Source: Apodemus sylvaticus
Taxonomy: Eukaryota > Chordata > Mammalia > Rodentia > Muridae
Reading direction: 5' to 3'
Assembly: GCF_947179515.1 (NCBI RefSeq)
Contig: NC_067488.1
Coordinates: forward strand, 26,489,039-26,553,038
Length of the DNA: 64,000 bases
Both the position numbers and the translations under genes were made by a program. Under the pieces are notes generated by a model. It did not search any database and was not told where the DNA came from. It saw nothing but the letters and a program-made list of their open reading frames with translations. Positions 21,691 to 32,563 of the stretch are shown here, one piece after another (the first letter of the stretch is position 1; each line of letters begins with the position of its first letter).

Positions 21691-21790
21691 GTTTCTTAAA
21701 GATGATTCCCAAAACCTTCTTCAAAGATGAAACGCTAATAGGTTGGTCTTCATTAATAGCATCTATTTGACAAACACTTAAAAAAAAGTG

Positions 21791-21960
21791 AGCCGGGCGG
21801 TGGTGGTGCACGCCTGTAATCCCAGCACTCTGGGAGGCAGAGGCAGGCGGATTTCTGAGTTTGAGGCCAGCTGGTCTACAGAGTGAGTTCCAGGACAGCC
21901 AGGGCTATACAGAGAAACCCTATCTCGAAAAAATCCAAATCCAAAAAAACCAAAAAAAAG
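21791..21960 (+). mobile_element. B1 SINE inside the old L1
   Basis: Near-consensus B1 starting 'agccgggcggtggtggtgca'. A short AAAAAAGTG flank occurs on both sides (21782-21790 and 21961-21969), although it is low in complexity. Confidence 0.93.
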
Positions 21961-22250
21961 AAAAAAGTGGAAAAACAAGCCATAGACTGAAAAACTATTC
22001 GCAAAGCACATTTATGTACAATGAAAAGCTTGTACTTAGGGTCTGTGAATGAGTCTCAAAGCGCAATAACAAGAATTCAAACAATCCAATTAAAAACACA
22101 TAAAGGATTGGAACAGATACTTAGCAAGAATGCATATCGAACACAAACGATTGCATAAAGAGATGCTGAGCCTCGTTTGCCATTTCAGAAGAAATGGAAA
22201 TCGCCATGGATACCACAATACTCTCAGAGTGGCTAAAATGACAGAGATTC

Positions 22251-22417
22251 ATTTTGTTTTTGTTTTGTTTTTTGTTTTTTTGAGACAGGGTTTCTCTGTG
22301 TAGCCCTGGCTGCCCTGGAACTCATTCTGTAGAGTAAGCAGGCTGGCCTCGAACTCAGAAATCTGCCTTCCTCTGCCTCCCAAGTGCTGGGAATAAAGGC
22401 GTGCATCACGCAGAGGC
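22251..22417 (-). mobile_element. B1 SINE inside the old L1
   Basis: Minus-orientation B1 with a TTTTG-rich tail side. Flanks ATGACAGAGATT (22238-22249) and ATGGCAGAGATT (22418-22429) match at 11 of 12 bases. Confidence 0.93.
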
Positions 22418-23094
22418 ATGGCAGAGATTTATTACCAGTGAGGAGCACCTGGACTCCTGCTCTGGGGGCAGGGGAGGCTGGGAACTACCACACATGTATG
22501 GAACACATCTGTCAGTCTCCTGAAAAGCTAAACTGATGTCTGCCACACAAGGCAATGGCTCCACTCTCAGGAACATCTCCCAGAGAAATAAAAGAAGCAT
22601 CCATAGCAGCTTTACTCGGGAGAAGAGAAACTGGAAACCACGGTAATGTTCACAAATGGATAGACAGATTACACGGATATAATGGAACCCCACTTAGCCC
22701 TGAAAATGATGACGAACTGGTGTCCCAACAACTGAATCTCTTAATAACAATTTCAAGCTTGTTGTATACAAAAGAATCCAGTTGGAGGAGAAAAAGGGGG
22801 GGGTGAATAAGACTCCATTTATATACATGTCCAGAAAGTAATTATTGTGAGGAACAGACAACATCCAGTCATGACAGCATACCAAGTAGGACGGGGATAG
22901 AAAAAGATCACAAAGAAGAGATAGGAGGGAGCCTTATGGTGACAGATACATACGCTCACCCTCTTGATTTGATAGTAGGTTCACAGTGAGTACTTATGCC
23001 AAACTTGCACAATCATATACTTTAAATACTCAAATAAAGGAATATATATGGGGCATGTATGTGTCTACCTGTTATTGACTAATGGTCCATAGGA

Positions 23095-23212
23095 TTTTTT
23101 TTTCTGAGCCAAAGTATCACTTTGTGACTCAGGATGGGCTCCAATTTGAAATCATTTAGTCTTAGCTTCAAAAGTGCTGGGATACTAGGCATGTGTCATG
23201 ACGCTTGACCAA
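23095..23212 (-). mobile_element. B1-related SINE, diverged
   Basis: 'gagccaaagtatcactttgt', 'tgctgggatactaggcatgt'. Confidence 0.5.
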
Positions 23213-23406
23213 ATACTTCTTTTGTTGTTGCTTTTCTGTTGTGGCAAATCACGGGGCTCAGGAACAGAGGGATCATAATTCTATTTTGGTTTTCTTCCTA
23301 CTTCAATTTCCTAGGAAATAGGGATAATAGCAGCACCTATCTGTAGCAAATCAAACGCTTTCCCCTCATATAGGTCTACATACTAATCTCAGTATTTGTG
23401 AAGCCT

Positions 23407-23408
<2 letters not shown>

Positions 23409-23455
<47 letters not shown>
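23409..23455 (+). repeat. (CA)n microsatellite
   Basis: About 22 CA units ending in CGCG. Confidence 0.95.
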
Positions 23456-24137
23456 GTACCAGTCTTTGAAGATGTAAGTTAAGGAGTTTCATCTAAGAAT
23501 ACCATTCTTGAGAACCCTAAATCCAACTGAAGTGTCCTTAGTAAATGGCAGTCAAGCTCTGAGACTTAAAGAGAACCTTTTAGAGACATAAGAATTGTAA
23601 GGCAGGTGATACAGATCCAAATAGCCTTACACAAGTGTCCCAAAGGAAACAGGGAAACAGGGAAACAGGAACATGTGTGGATCAGAAGTGCCGGCTGATC
23701 TATTGTTAACAAGTAGGCAGTTGTAAGAAGCTTTTACTGAAGCTGAGAAAAGGCAGGAGCTATGATACAGGTGCTATTATATGGTTTATTAACAATAAGA
23801 TAGAAATATATACACACACATCTAATACGTCCTGAGCAGAGCCTGGTGGTGTCTGGATACATACCTCAAGGCTTAGGAGCAATATGCCCATCAGATGACT
23901 ATAGCTCAAAACTGATCAGGAGCGAATGGTCGTTTTCCTAGGCAGTGTGGTGGCCTCAAGTCTTGTTTCCTTAAAAATGTTTATACTCTCTTTTGAAAAC
24001 CTCATTTAATTTTTACTTTATGATTTTTTTCATTTATTTTCATTTATGAGAAAAGTAGAGTGATATTTGCAGGAGGTGGTTATCCCAGACAAAGAACAAT
24101 CTGTTGTTGACAGACTGTTGACACAGAATGTTGAATG
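23456..24137. other. Intergenic stretch without recognised features
   Basis: Only a triple GGGAAACA unit (about 23644-23670) stands out. Confidence 0.5.
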
Positions 24138-24145
24138 AATTTCTG

Positions 24146-24344
24146 GTTTTTTCATTTGTTTTTTTGTTTGTTTGTTTGTTTTGTTTTGTTTTGTTTTTTG
24201 TTTTTTCGAGACAGGGTTTTTTTGTGTAATTCTGACTATCAGGGAACTAGTTTTGTAGACCAGGCTAGCCTGAACTCATAAGATCTTTCTGCTTCTGCCT
24301 CCCAAGTACTGGGATTGAAGACATGTGCCACTACTACCTGGCAT
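24146..24344 (-). mobile_element. B1 SINE with (TTTG)n tail
   Basis: Minus-orientation B1 with a TTTG/TTTTG-expanded tail. AATTTCTG lies on both sides (24138-24145, 24345-24352). Confidence 0.88.
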
Positions 24345-24939
24345 AATTTCTGTTTTATAGACCAAATATGGAGCAATTTCATTAGAAACTAATTTGCAAC
24401 TTCATACAGCACTGAAGTGGAGTTAAAAGTATTATCTAAATTCTCTGTGAATTAAGTGAGATGGCATGTTAAGCACGCGGGACAGCCGCACAGAGTAAGC
24501 GCTAGAGAAACACTAAGTGAATTTTGCTATGTGAGTAAGATTTCCGATGCCAGTGCAGCTGGTTCTTGATTTTAGCTTTTCTAGATTGTGAACAGTGGGC
24601 TGGAAACCATAATGTGGGAGCGTCTTGTAAATTTTACGCAATTAAAGCATGATGAGTGTGGCAAAAACAAGCAAAAACAAACCAAATAAAACGGAAATCA
24701 TTCAGGTGGATGGGGTTCTGCAGTGCCTGTAAGTTCTAGGAAAGAAACTCCTCCAATTCTCAACGAATTTGTCTTTTACTTCTCTTTTAGTTATTTCTAT
24801 AAATCTCTTATTCTAAACTCAATATAGAACAAAATGCAGGAGGCAGCAGGCACTCAGGAAAAAAACACTTTTGACCTTTGATGTCTATTTGAGTCTATAG
24901 GTTTCAGAGAACTGAAGTCTCAGACTTGGTCTTCAGAAA

Positions 24940-24958
24940 ACTACAACTCCCAGAAGCC
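24940..24958 (+). promoter_or_regulatory. Tbc1d31: ZNF143/THAP11-type motif
   Basis: ACTACAACTCCCAGAAGCC is close to the established SBS consensus of ZNF143, typical of housekeeping CpG promoters. Confidence 0.7.
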
Positions 24959-25045
24959 TTTGGGTGGCAGAATTTGAGAGACGCCTCAGGAAAGGGGTGG
25001 AGTCTAGAGAGAAGTCGTTGGTCGTTTTCATTGTCCTGAGTGGAG

Positions 25046-25056
25046 GGACCACGTGA
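25046..25056. promoter_or_regulatory. E-box 11-mer GGACCACGTGA, copy 2
   Basis: Identical to the 11-mer at 8422-8432 in the Derl1 promoter. Confidence 0.5.
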
Positions 25057-25082
25057 GCGGAGGTAGGGGGATACGCGTTCTG

Positions 25083-25121
25083 ATTGGTTGGAACTAGAAA
25101 GGGCGTATCTCGTGTGATTGG
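25083..25121 (-). promoter_or_regulatory. Tbc1d31: Paired inverted CCAAT boxes
   Basis: ATTGG at 25083-25087 and 25117-25121, 34 bp apart, about three helical turns. Paired NF-Y sites at this spacing are common in TATA-less promoters. Confidence 0.6.
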
Positions 25122-25262
25122 TACAGTCCTTGGGGGCGGAGACCCCGCGGCTGCCGCTCGAATTTCCCGGGTTAGGGCGCGCGGGGACTGCTGGGTAGCT
25201 CTCGGGACGGTTACCCCACCCGGTCCGAAGTGGTCCGGAGTCGGGGGAGGCGGGGATTCGAC

Positions 25263-25339
25263 ATGCAGAGCACTGATCTGGGCAACAAGGAGAGCGGCAA
25301 GATATGGCACCGCAAGCCATCGCCAGCCACTCACGACGG
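25263..25339 (+). CDS. Tbc1d31: TBC1 domain family member 31 (WDR67), coding exon 1
   Basis: The ATG at 25263 opens MQSTDLGNKESGKIWHRKPS, matching the known N-terminus of TBC1D31. The exon gives 25 codons plus 2 nt and ends GG|GTGAGG. G at -3 gives a moderate start context. TBC1D31 is a WD40 plus TBC protein of centriolar satellites. Published work links it to the ligase praja2, PKA and OFD1 turnover in ciliogenesis (knowledge, not seen here). The eleven exons in the window encode about 523 residues: WD40 propeller (about 30-340), linker (345-425) and TBC start (from about 425). The C-terminal TBC part, coiled coils and tail lie beyond 64000. Minus-strand open frames across this exon (24904-25485) are CpG-island shadows. 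Confidence 0.96.
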
Positions 25340-26525
25340 GTGAGGCCGCGGGCTGTTGGAGACTGGCGAGGGGGCGGGTCTGCGGAAGGCTGAAGTGGGA
25401 AGCGTGGAGAAGGGATCCTAGCCCGGGGATTCCGACTCTGGCGGTGCGCCGCATCCCCGGGTTGGGACCTCAGGAGGAGGAGCAAGTAGCTCCGGAAACC
25501 GCAGCTTGCAGTTACATCCCGGGTTCTGGTCCCCGGTCATAATAAGAGGGAGGCAGAAGGCTCTACGACTTAGGCAAAAGAATTTGCAGTTCAGCTGAGT
25601 GCCAGAACTCTACCTGCTTTGATTTATTAATGCCTATTCCAGTTGGGGGAAAAAAAAAACTCCAGGAGGTGATGGGAGCAAAGACGGCAATGCACATCTA
25701 CCTCTCCAAAAGCCGAGGCTCTCCATCCTTGTCATTACATTGCACACATCTGTAATGTTGAGAGCCTAGTGTGGGCCAAGCACGCTTTTCACTGTGGAAC
25801 AACGTTCTGCAGTTACACAGAGGAGTGTGTGTTGTGAGGGCTGTCAACTATGCGGGGACTTTTACCTGCTTGTGCTTCTTTTCAATCCGTTTGGAGTAGC
25901 CGCCCCGGTTTAAGACTCAACCTCTTGTGTGACGTCAGTGGGAGTCTTTGCCCCCGTGATATATTTGTTTTGGTTCCCATGGTGCATGCCTAAGTGATCC
26001 TGGTGTTTCTGATTACCTAGGCTTGCATGGGCCACATGTTATCACTTGGGTTCATGTCTTGAGGTTTGTTTCTCAAGAGACTTTTCTGTTTTATCTTTTA
26101 GTTGCTTCCCTAGAAATCAAACTAAGTGCTTTTGTAGGCTGAAAGCACAGTTATAAGTGGATCAGCTGCTTATTTGACTAGCCAGCCACTGTGGTTTCTG
26201 GTGGCTCTCTACCTTTTATCGATGCTGTTGACCCCATCGACCTATTGAATAAACAATTTTGTCAATAGTGGAGATTCTTCAGCGTTTTCATTTCAGCTTG
26301 GAAAGCTGTTTTGAGCCAGAACAGCTAAGTAGAACCAGCCAGCAGAGCTCAGAAAGAACTAAAAAGGGTGAACTTATTCAGCAGTAAGTCTCAGAGGCTG
26401 AAAACATTGTAGGCCTAGATTAGATTGTTCAGAGGCTAGAAGCTTTGAGGGCTAAACCTGGGTTAGCAGACAAGCAGTAGTAAGCCTCCAAGATGACAAC
26501 TGCATCAGGAGAATAAAAACCATTT

Positions 26526-26527
26526 GT

Positions 26528-26567
<40 letters not shown>

Positions 26568-26770
26568 TATGTGTATGTGTTCATGTGTGTATATGCAGGT
26601 GCCTGTAGAGGCCAGGGGTCTTCCTTAATTGCTCTTCTGCTTACTTTTTGAGGCACAGACTCTCACTGAGCCTGGAGCTCATGGCTTTAGCTCAAGGGAG
26701 CTGTCTGTGAACAGCTCCCCTTCACTGAGGTTACAGATGCGGGACCACCATGCAAAGCTTAATTTTTGTA
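26526..26770 (-). mobile_element. Composite SINE with (TG)n, minus orientation
   Basis: The TG run (26526-26567) is followed by 'ctgtagaggccaggggtctt', 'gacagactctcactgagcctgg'-like text and 'gttacagatgcgggaccacc', the complement of the composite SINE seen at 18600. Confidence 0.6.
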
Positions 26771-26888
26771 TTTTCAGCACCATGAAACTCCAGGGTGAAG
26801 ATAAACATCGTAAGATTTTTTTTTTTTGGATTCATACGCAAAAGATACAATTGTCATGATTAAATACTGTTCTTGAAATAAAGGAAGG

Positions 26889-27060
26889 GGGCTAGCCGGA
26901 GGGCTCAGAAGGTAAGGGGGCTTGCAGCCAAGCCTGATGTCTTGAGCTTAGTCCCTGGGTGCCTTGTGGTAGGAGAGCTCCAACTTCTATAAGTTGTCCT
27001 GTGACCTCCGCGTGTCAGGCATGTGTGATCCGCCATGCACACACATGAAGTAATTTAAAC
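26889..27060 (+). mobile_element. B3 SINE
   Basis: 'gggctagccggagggctcag', 'gcagccaagcctgatgtctt', 'gttgtcctgtgacctccgcg', ending in an A-rich tail. Confidence 0.75.
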
Positions 27061-27119
27061 AGCGGGGTTGTGCTGGTCTTCGAGGGCAGAATGACGATGC
27101 ACAATTTCATTTTCCCATC

Positions 27120-27225
27120 TTTGTTTTTCAAGGTAGGATCTCACTGTGCAGCCCAAGCTGGGTTCAAACTCTCAGTTTCCCTGCCTCCACTTCCTGAGTC
27201 CTGGGATTATAGGTGTGCATCACTG
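27120..27225 (-). mobile_element. B1-related SINE
   Basis: 'ggtaggatctcactgtgcag', 'cctgggattataggtgtgca'. A T-run (27241-27254) follows. Confidence 0.6.
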
Positions 27226-27299
27226 TGCAACTCTGTATAGTTTTTTTTTTTTTTAAAACTGTTTTGGGCTGCAAGTTTGATTTTCTTTTCTTTCTCACA

Positions 27300-27462
27300 T
27301 TTGGCGAGAGAGCACGGCATGACATATTTGTGAAAGTTGGAGGACAACTCGTGGGTATCGTTTCTCTCCTTCCATCCTTTGGGTCTAGGGGATCAAATTC
27401 TGGTCACCAGGCTTGGTGGCAAGCATCTTTGCCCGCTGAGCCATCCGTCTCACTGCCCCAGT
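27300..27462 (-). mobile_element. B3 SINE
   Basis: 'gttggaggacaactcgtggg', 'ggcttggtggcaagcatctt', 'cgctgagccatccgtctcac'. Confidence 0.7.
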
Positions 27463-28383
27463 AAGTTTTCTAAACCGTCTTTCAGCAGATGCATGGCACA
27501 GGAACTCTCCAAAAACAGTAAACTTAGACAAATGTTGCTGTACATTCTGAAAAATGTTCGCCCTTGAAAGTAGTATATGATTACGAACAAATATGTGTCA
27601 AATCTAGAAAAGCAGAGGGGGGGGGAAGTTACCCATCGCTCAAGCAGCACGTGTGTTTATCCCCTTTGCCTCACGTGTACACCTTTTGCATATTTATGTT
27701 AATTATATGTATTTGTGTATGAATAATTTAAAGCTTGGGGTTAAAATGTTTGCATTTTCCACATAGCTTTAGTGTACACTCTGTCTATAGGATAATATTG
27801 AAGAATTAACTCCATTTCTTATCATTGGAATAGGAGTCCGATTCATGAGTTTTCAGAGTGGCGTGAAGCGCTTCACAGGTGTGGTGTGAGCGCTGTGCAT
27901 TGTAGATCAGGTGCAGGAACACAGTGATGTGCAGGTAGTCCTCAGCACGCACTTGCCAGGGTCTCGTGCAGGTCTCACAGGTGGAGATACAGCTCACGCT
28001 TTGTGGAGCAGTTTACATTACAGAAAGACTCTTCTGCCCGGTTGCCCATTCACCATAATGCTGTTCATATGTGTCTTTTTACTGTTGCCTTTGCCACTAA
28101 ACTGTAAGTGGCAAAATAGCCTTGCCTCCATTATCCCTAGTGTCTGGCTTCATCAGTTCTGACATGTAGTAAGTTTTCTTGTATGTAATCAATAAATGAA
28201 TGTTAGCTTCTTTCCTAGTGGCAGGCTTTCGGAACTGTTTAGAAATCCTTATAAGACTGATTCTAGGGACGAAAGGAACATCAGTAGGAAGAATAAGCAG
28301 GCAAGAAGCCTTCAGTAGAACCCAACACATAAAAGCTGGTATGTGGCGTAGATTGTAACGTTTAGATTGTTGTGTTTTGACAG

Positions 28384-28530
28384 AATTATAGTGAACATCG
28401 TTCACAGCACTTCTGAATACCATCCGAAAGTCTTGCGGTTTTTGAATGTGGCTTTTGATGGCTCGGGCGAGACCTTCATTGCTGGGGACCATCAGGGGAA
28501 CGTCTATGTTTTTGACTTACATGGAAACAG
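28384..28530 (+). CDS. Tbc1d31: Tbc1d31 coding exon 2
   Basis: Acceptor ...TTTTGACAG| and donor AACAG|GTAAGC. It completes codon 26 (Gly) and encodes residues to about 74, including IIVNIVHSTSEYHPKVLRFL and GDHQGNVYVFDLHGN. The latter is a WD40 blade with the YVFDL pattern standing for the final W-D strand. Ends with 2 nt (AG) of an Arg codon. Differences from human are conservative. It begins the N-terminal propeller. Confidence 0.96.
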
Positions 28531-28837
28531 GTAAGCAGATGCTTTCAGTGTGTACCTTATGATTTGGGGAGTTATTGGCTCTTGACTAGTCCAGTTACCT
28601 ACTGAAGATTTACAAAGCCCCACTGAGTTCTTAGGAAGCTGCTTTGAGCACTGGTGGAAGAGTGTGGTTTACAGGGTCCCTAGCCTGGTCTCCTGAGGCC
28701 GGGTCTCGTTCTGTCCCAGGGTGGCCCCTCGACCCTGCAGTGGTCCTACCTCAACCTCCTCATTGCGGGAGCCACCAGTCCTACCTGCTTGTTTTTTCTT
28801 TTCATTACAATTTCTATATCACATCTTATTTATTTTA

Positions 28838-29003
28838 TGTGTGTCTGTATGTGTATGCATACACAGCATGCCAGAGCTTGCATGTGCAGGTCAAAGGGCA
28901 GCTTCAAGAGTTGATTGTCACCTTGTGGGTCCCAGGGATTGAACTCGTGCCAGGTAGGTGTAGGGCCAAGCGCCTTTACCCACTGAGCTAATGTCCCTCC
29001 AGC
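28838..29003 (-). mobile_element. B3 SINE
   Basis: 'gtgcaggtcaaagggcagct', 'cagggattgaactcgtgcca', 'ccactgagctaatgtccctc'. Confidence 0.75.
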
Positions 29004-29917
29004 TCTGCTTGCTGTCGCTTAAATTTAAGTTTTCCTCGCTGCTCATCTGTCATTCAGCTCTGGTGCTTTGGTAGGTGATTTAGAAACTTGGTTTCCTCTG
29101 AACCTTTTTGTTACAGTGTACTAGATCCCAGAACCATAAAGAGTTGGAGTCATCCTCCTTCCTTTTCTAGTCGGTCCAGAAGCAGTTAAGTAGGATTGAT
29201 CACTAAGAATCCATGGCCATGAGGCAAGGCCGTGAGGCAAGGTGGGAAAGGAATGTCCAGCAACAGTCACAGGATGTCTGCACTGGGCAAGTGTCACTGA
29301 CGAGGAGTTAGTTTAGAGAGCCTCAATCAAATAAGAACGCACTGGGAAAATAAGAGCCCAGTTTCCCACCACTCGAGGACTTCAGGTAAGGAGAGGAAGG
29401 AAGCTACAGTGAGCCCTTCTGTTTGAGATTAAAGTTGGACTAGTCAGCATAAACTCTGGGTTTGCACAGAGATAGAAATAAACACAGGCATCTATGTGAG
29501 GAGGAGCACGTCTTTCCTCGTGCTGTCATTCCGAGGGCCAGGACAGTATGCCAGGAACAGTGTATAGACCTCGTGCTCAGATCCTAGGTTCCAAAAACTA
29601 GTCACTGATAGAAAAAGCCAGAGGTCCTTGCAGCAATGGCCAGTTTCAGTATAAGGGCAGGTGTGCTATAGGATGAACTTATAACACTTTATAGGTAGAA
29701 AAAACGATCTGCAGAACAATAAGACTGCCGGGACACTGAAGCCAGCTCTCGGGAGTGCCCATGGATCATTTGAGCAGTAACGTCAGTACTGAGAGTGATG
29801 TGCCATGCCCCTGATGCCCATCCCAGCCCATGCCTTCCTGCTGTGGGCAGCACTTTAATGCAGACTGGAATATGGCCCGGCCAAACTTTTTTCTCCTTGC
29901 AAAATTATTTATTTGAT

Positions 29918-29980
29918 CGTCCAGTACTGAGGTTTTGAACTCAAGTAAGCATTCTGCCACTGAGAAATCTCCAGCCTCAC
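29918..29980 (-). mobile_element. ID/B4 SINE fragment
   Basis: 'ggttttgaactcaagtaagc' and 'gccactgagaaatctccagc' are the complement of an ID head. Confidence 0.5.
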
Positions 29981-30815
29981 CACAAAATCTTAATTATGGA
30001 AGAAACAAAATAATGAAAAGACCTGGCACACACTGAATAAATCAAATGGTTAAAGTTAATGGAGCAGTAAAAGTCGAGGACCAGATGCCATAAAAAGTGT
30101 ACGGTTCTGTGTGGTTCTTGCCAAAGACAGAACTCAGATGCAGCCAGGTGTAGTCATTCAACAACTAGTTCACTAACAAACCTGTCCTGGAACTGTCAGA
30201 GAGGTCACAGTCGAGAATGTTGGGAAAGGGAGTAGACCCTCAGATGGAGGGCGACAGGAGAGACATGGAGGAAGCATGAGTCCTCGCCCATCCTCCTCCC
30301 ATCAGGCTGCTGTGGAACACCTGGCGGGGTGTGGGAGGACTCTGATGATTCGGGATGGCAATGCCGGGGACATGATCATGGTGACTTACTCTCTGATAGT
30401 TCAAGAGAAGTTACAGACTTAACTGCAGTCTGTTAGAACTCTGCTAACCATCATGTCTGCTTCTCACTAAAAATAGCAACAACCCTGATGCACCACCCTA
30501 ATTCTTCCTCACCATCCGTGGTCTCACCTGGAGTTGCTCCCGTTGCTGGGCAGCACGAGACTGGCCCAGGGCTCCCTTACCCAATAGCGTGCTTCAGCAT
30601 CGGCCCTTCTCAGCCATTCCTTGATCCTTTGCTATTTGCCATTCTCTGGCAACTGCTGCAAACACTTTACACTTTCTTTGCCTGCTTGTGTTGGAATTAG
30701 ATCGTACTCACTGCTCAACCTCCTGAGTTATGAGAAAACAGATGCCAAAGCCTCCCTTTCCAGTTCCCCATTGCAACCTCCATCATGCCAGTGAGTCTTA
30801 TCTTGTGAAAATGTC

Positions 30816-30985
30816 TCTTTTTTTGGTTTTTTTGGATTTGGTTTTTTCAAGACAGGGTTTCTCTGTATAGCCCTGGCTGTCCTGGAACTCACTCTGTAGA
30901 CCAGGCTGGCCTCGAACTCAGAAATCCGCCTGCCTCTACCTCCCAGAGTGCTGGGATTACAGGCGTGCGCCACCACCACCCAGCT
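30816..30985 (-). mobile_element. B1 SINE
   Basis: Near-consensus B1 in minus orientation, with T-rich tail side and 'gtgctgggattacaggcgtg' at the far end. Confidence 0.93.
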
Positions 30986-32099
30986 GAGTTTCATCTTGTA
31001 ACTTGTCATCTTGTTCCTATGCCGGTGGTCCTGGTTGCTCCCTGGCCCCATCCCTGCCTTCAGCCTCTCCTGGGGCTTCACACCCGGGCCTCACACCTAG
31101 GTCTTCCCTGCTTTTATCCATTGTGTCTTCACTGTCTACAATAGGGGAGGAGAAGTTATTGTCCCCTACCCTCCTAAGTTGTGAGCTAGGATTCTTATAG
31201 CAAAAGACAGATTAGCAAGGCGAGACCAGGTCATGACAGAGTATCTATGGGTGTTCAGGGAGTGACCAAGTTCCAGATTACTTGCAGCAGAAAACAATAA
31301 AAGCATAGAAAAGTGGAGGGGGAAAGACTTGCTTCTCTTGAGAGGCAGTGAGCTGTGGGAAGGCGAGCATACAGAGAACAGTGGTAGATGGCGTGGTATG
31401 CTGAATCCTCTGGCGCCTTCCCCTAGATGATAGGGGTCTACCTTTTAATTGACCTTTGTCCTTTGTGATAGACAGGGCACGGGGACACCCTTGAAGTTTA
31501 TTCAGATTTACATAGACCAGACAGATCGATATCGGAAAAACATAGAACTTTGTATTGGCCCCTTGATAGTTTTCAGCTCAAAATAATCCTTAGACCAAAG
31601 TGTGTCTGGGATGAACATTCACGGCTGAACACAGCAGCCTGTGTGCCTGGATCTCTGGGTGGGTGAGGTCTTCTCTGGTAGCTCTTAAAACAACCACTTT
31701 TTCTTCTCTGTCCCTCCATCTGTCAATTGCCTTTGCTTCCAGAAGCCTCTTCCTAAAAGACATGACCAGTTGTAATTCTGCTGTGCTAACTTAACAGAAA
31801 CTTAACAGTGGCTTCCTAGTTAACAAAGTATTAACAAAAACAAAAATTTAAAAACGTAACAGTGACTTCCCAGTTGTGCAAGTATCCTTCGCGTGACTCC
31901 TGAGAGAGAGCTAACCGTAGCCCTGGCGTTTTGCCCATGGCAGGAATACCTGATTAATCTTAGTGGGTCTCTCAGCCCATCTGTCTGGTTTTGCCCCACC
32001 GTTTTCTAGGTCTCCTTTCCCCCGTCTGAGGACACCACCACTGTAAAGTTTGTGATCACTGGTAGACTTTCTGATACTAATGCAGCCATTTCTTAATAG

Positions 32100-32215
32100 G
32101 TTTAATCTTGTTCAGCGAACAGCACAAGCGTGCACAGCCCTGGCCTTTAACCTTCGTAGGAAGTCTGAGTTCCTTGTGGCACTAGCTGATTATTCTATTA
32201 AATGTTTTGATACAG
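32100..32215 (+). CDS. Tbc1d31: Tbc1d31 coding exon 3
   Basis: Acceptor TTAATAG| and donor ACAG|GTAAGA. After completing Arg it encodes FNLVQRTAQACTALAFNLRR and then a WD40 segment ending ALADYSIKCFDT (residues to 113). It ends with 1 nt of a Val codon. The sequence matches human TBC1D31 nearly without change. Confidence 0.96.
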
Positions 32216-32365
32216 GTAAGAAGTCCTCCTGTTTGTCTTCTGAAGCTGACTAAAACATAGCCCAGCCGACTGCAAGGCCTTCCCAGTCTGTAAGCCTCAG
32301 GAGCAGTTTGTTCACGACTGCTCATGGAACTTAAGAAAGCATTGTATATGTGACTGACTACAGCC

Positions 32366-32367
<2 letters not shown>

Positions 32368-32403
<36 letters not shown>

Positions 32404-32563
32404 CACACACACATATATCCTTATATATAATATATGTATGTGTGTAATATATTATATTATATATATATTAAGGATATATATGGGATATATATATCCATAG
32501 ATAGATAGATGATAGATAGATCGATAGATAGATCAATAGATAGATAGATAGATAGATAGATAT
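32368..32563 (+). repeat. Compound (TG)n-(TA)n-(GATA)n microsatellite
   Basis: TG run about 32368-32400, AT-rich spacer, then GATA/GATC units about 32502-32563. Confidence 0.9.

Larger units (their letters stand above)
21740..23045 (+). mobile_element. Old L1 (L1M-like) 3' part, interrupted by two B1s
   Basis: The order follows the end of L1 ORF2 and its 3' UTR: 'aacaatccaattaaaaacac', 'gagtggctaaaatgacagag', 'agaagcatccatagcagctt', 'gaatctc', 'gactccatttatatac', 'atactttaaatactcaaata' and a final AATAAAGG. It is full of stops and indels. Two B1 elements split it. Confidence 0.7.
24900..25262 (+). promoter_or_regulatory. Tbc1d31: Tbc1d31 promoter and 5' UTR (CpG island)
   Basis: GC and CpG content rises sharply at about 24.9 kb and stays high to about 25.54 kb. 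There is no TATA box. Motifs are a ZNF143-type site (24940-24958), an E-box 11-mer (25046-25056), two inverted CCAAT boxes (25083-25087 and 25117-25121) and a GC box (GGGGGCGGAG near 25132). The start site cannot be placed exactly. Confidence 0.8.
25340..28383 (+). other. Tbc1d31: Tbc1d31 intron 1
   Basis: GT...AG intron of 3044 bp between phase-2 ends. The first 200 bp are still CpG-rich. It holds a composite SINE, B3 and B1 elements; 25540-26520 and 27465-28380 contain nothing else recognised. Confidence 0.85.
28531..32099 (+). other. Tbc1d31: Tbc1d31 intron 2
   Basis: 3569-bp GT...AG intron. It contains B3, ID and B1 elements. The part 29004-29917 and the block 31000-32090 contain no recognised exon; the latter may hold an old LTR fragment that I cannot name. 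Confidence 0.85.

Noticed and set aside
24904..25485. Minus-strand frames of 193 and 173 residues over Tbc1d31 exon 1
   Set aside because: Overlapping frames in a CpG island, antisense to a known exon; no domain recognised.
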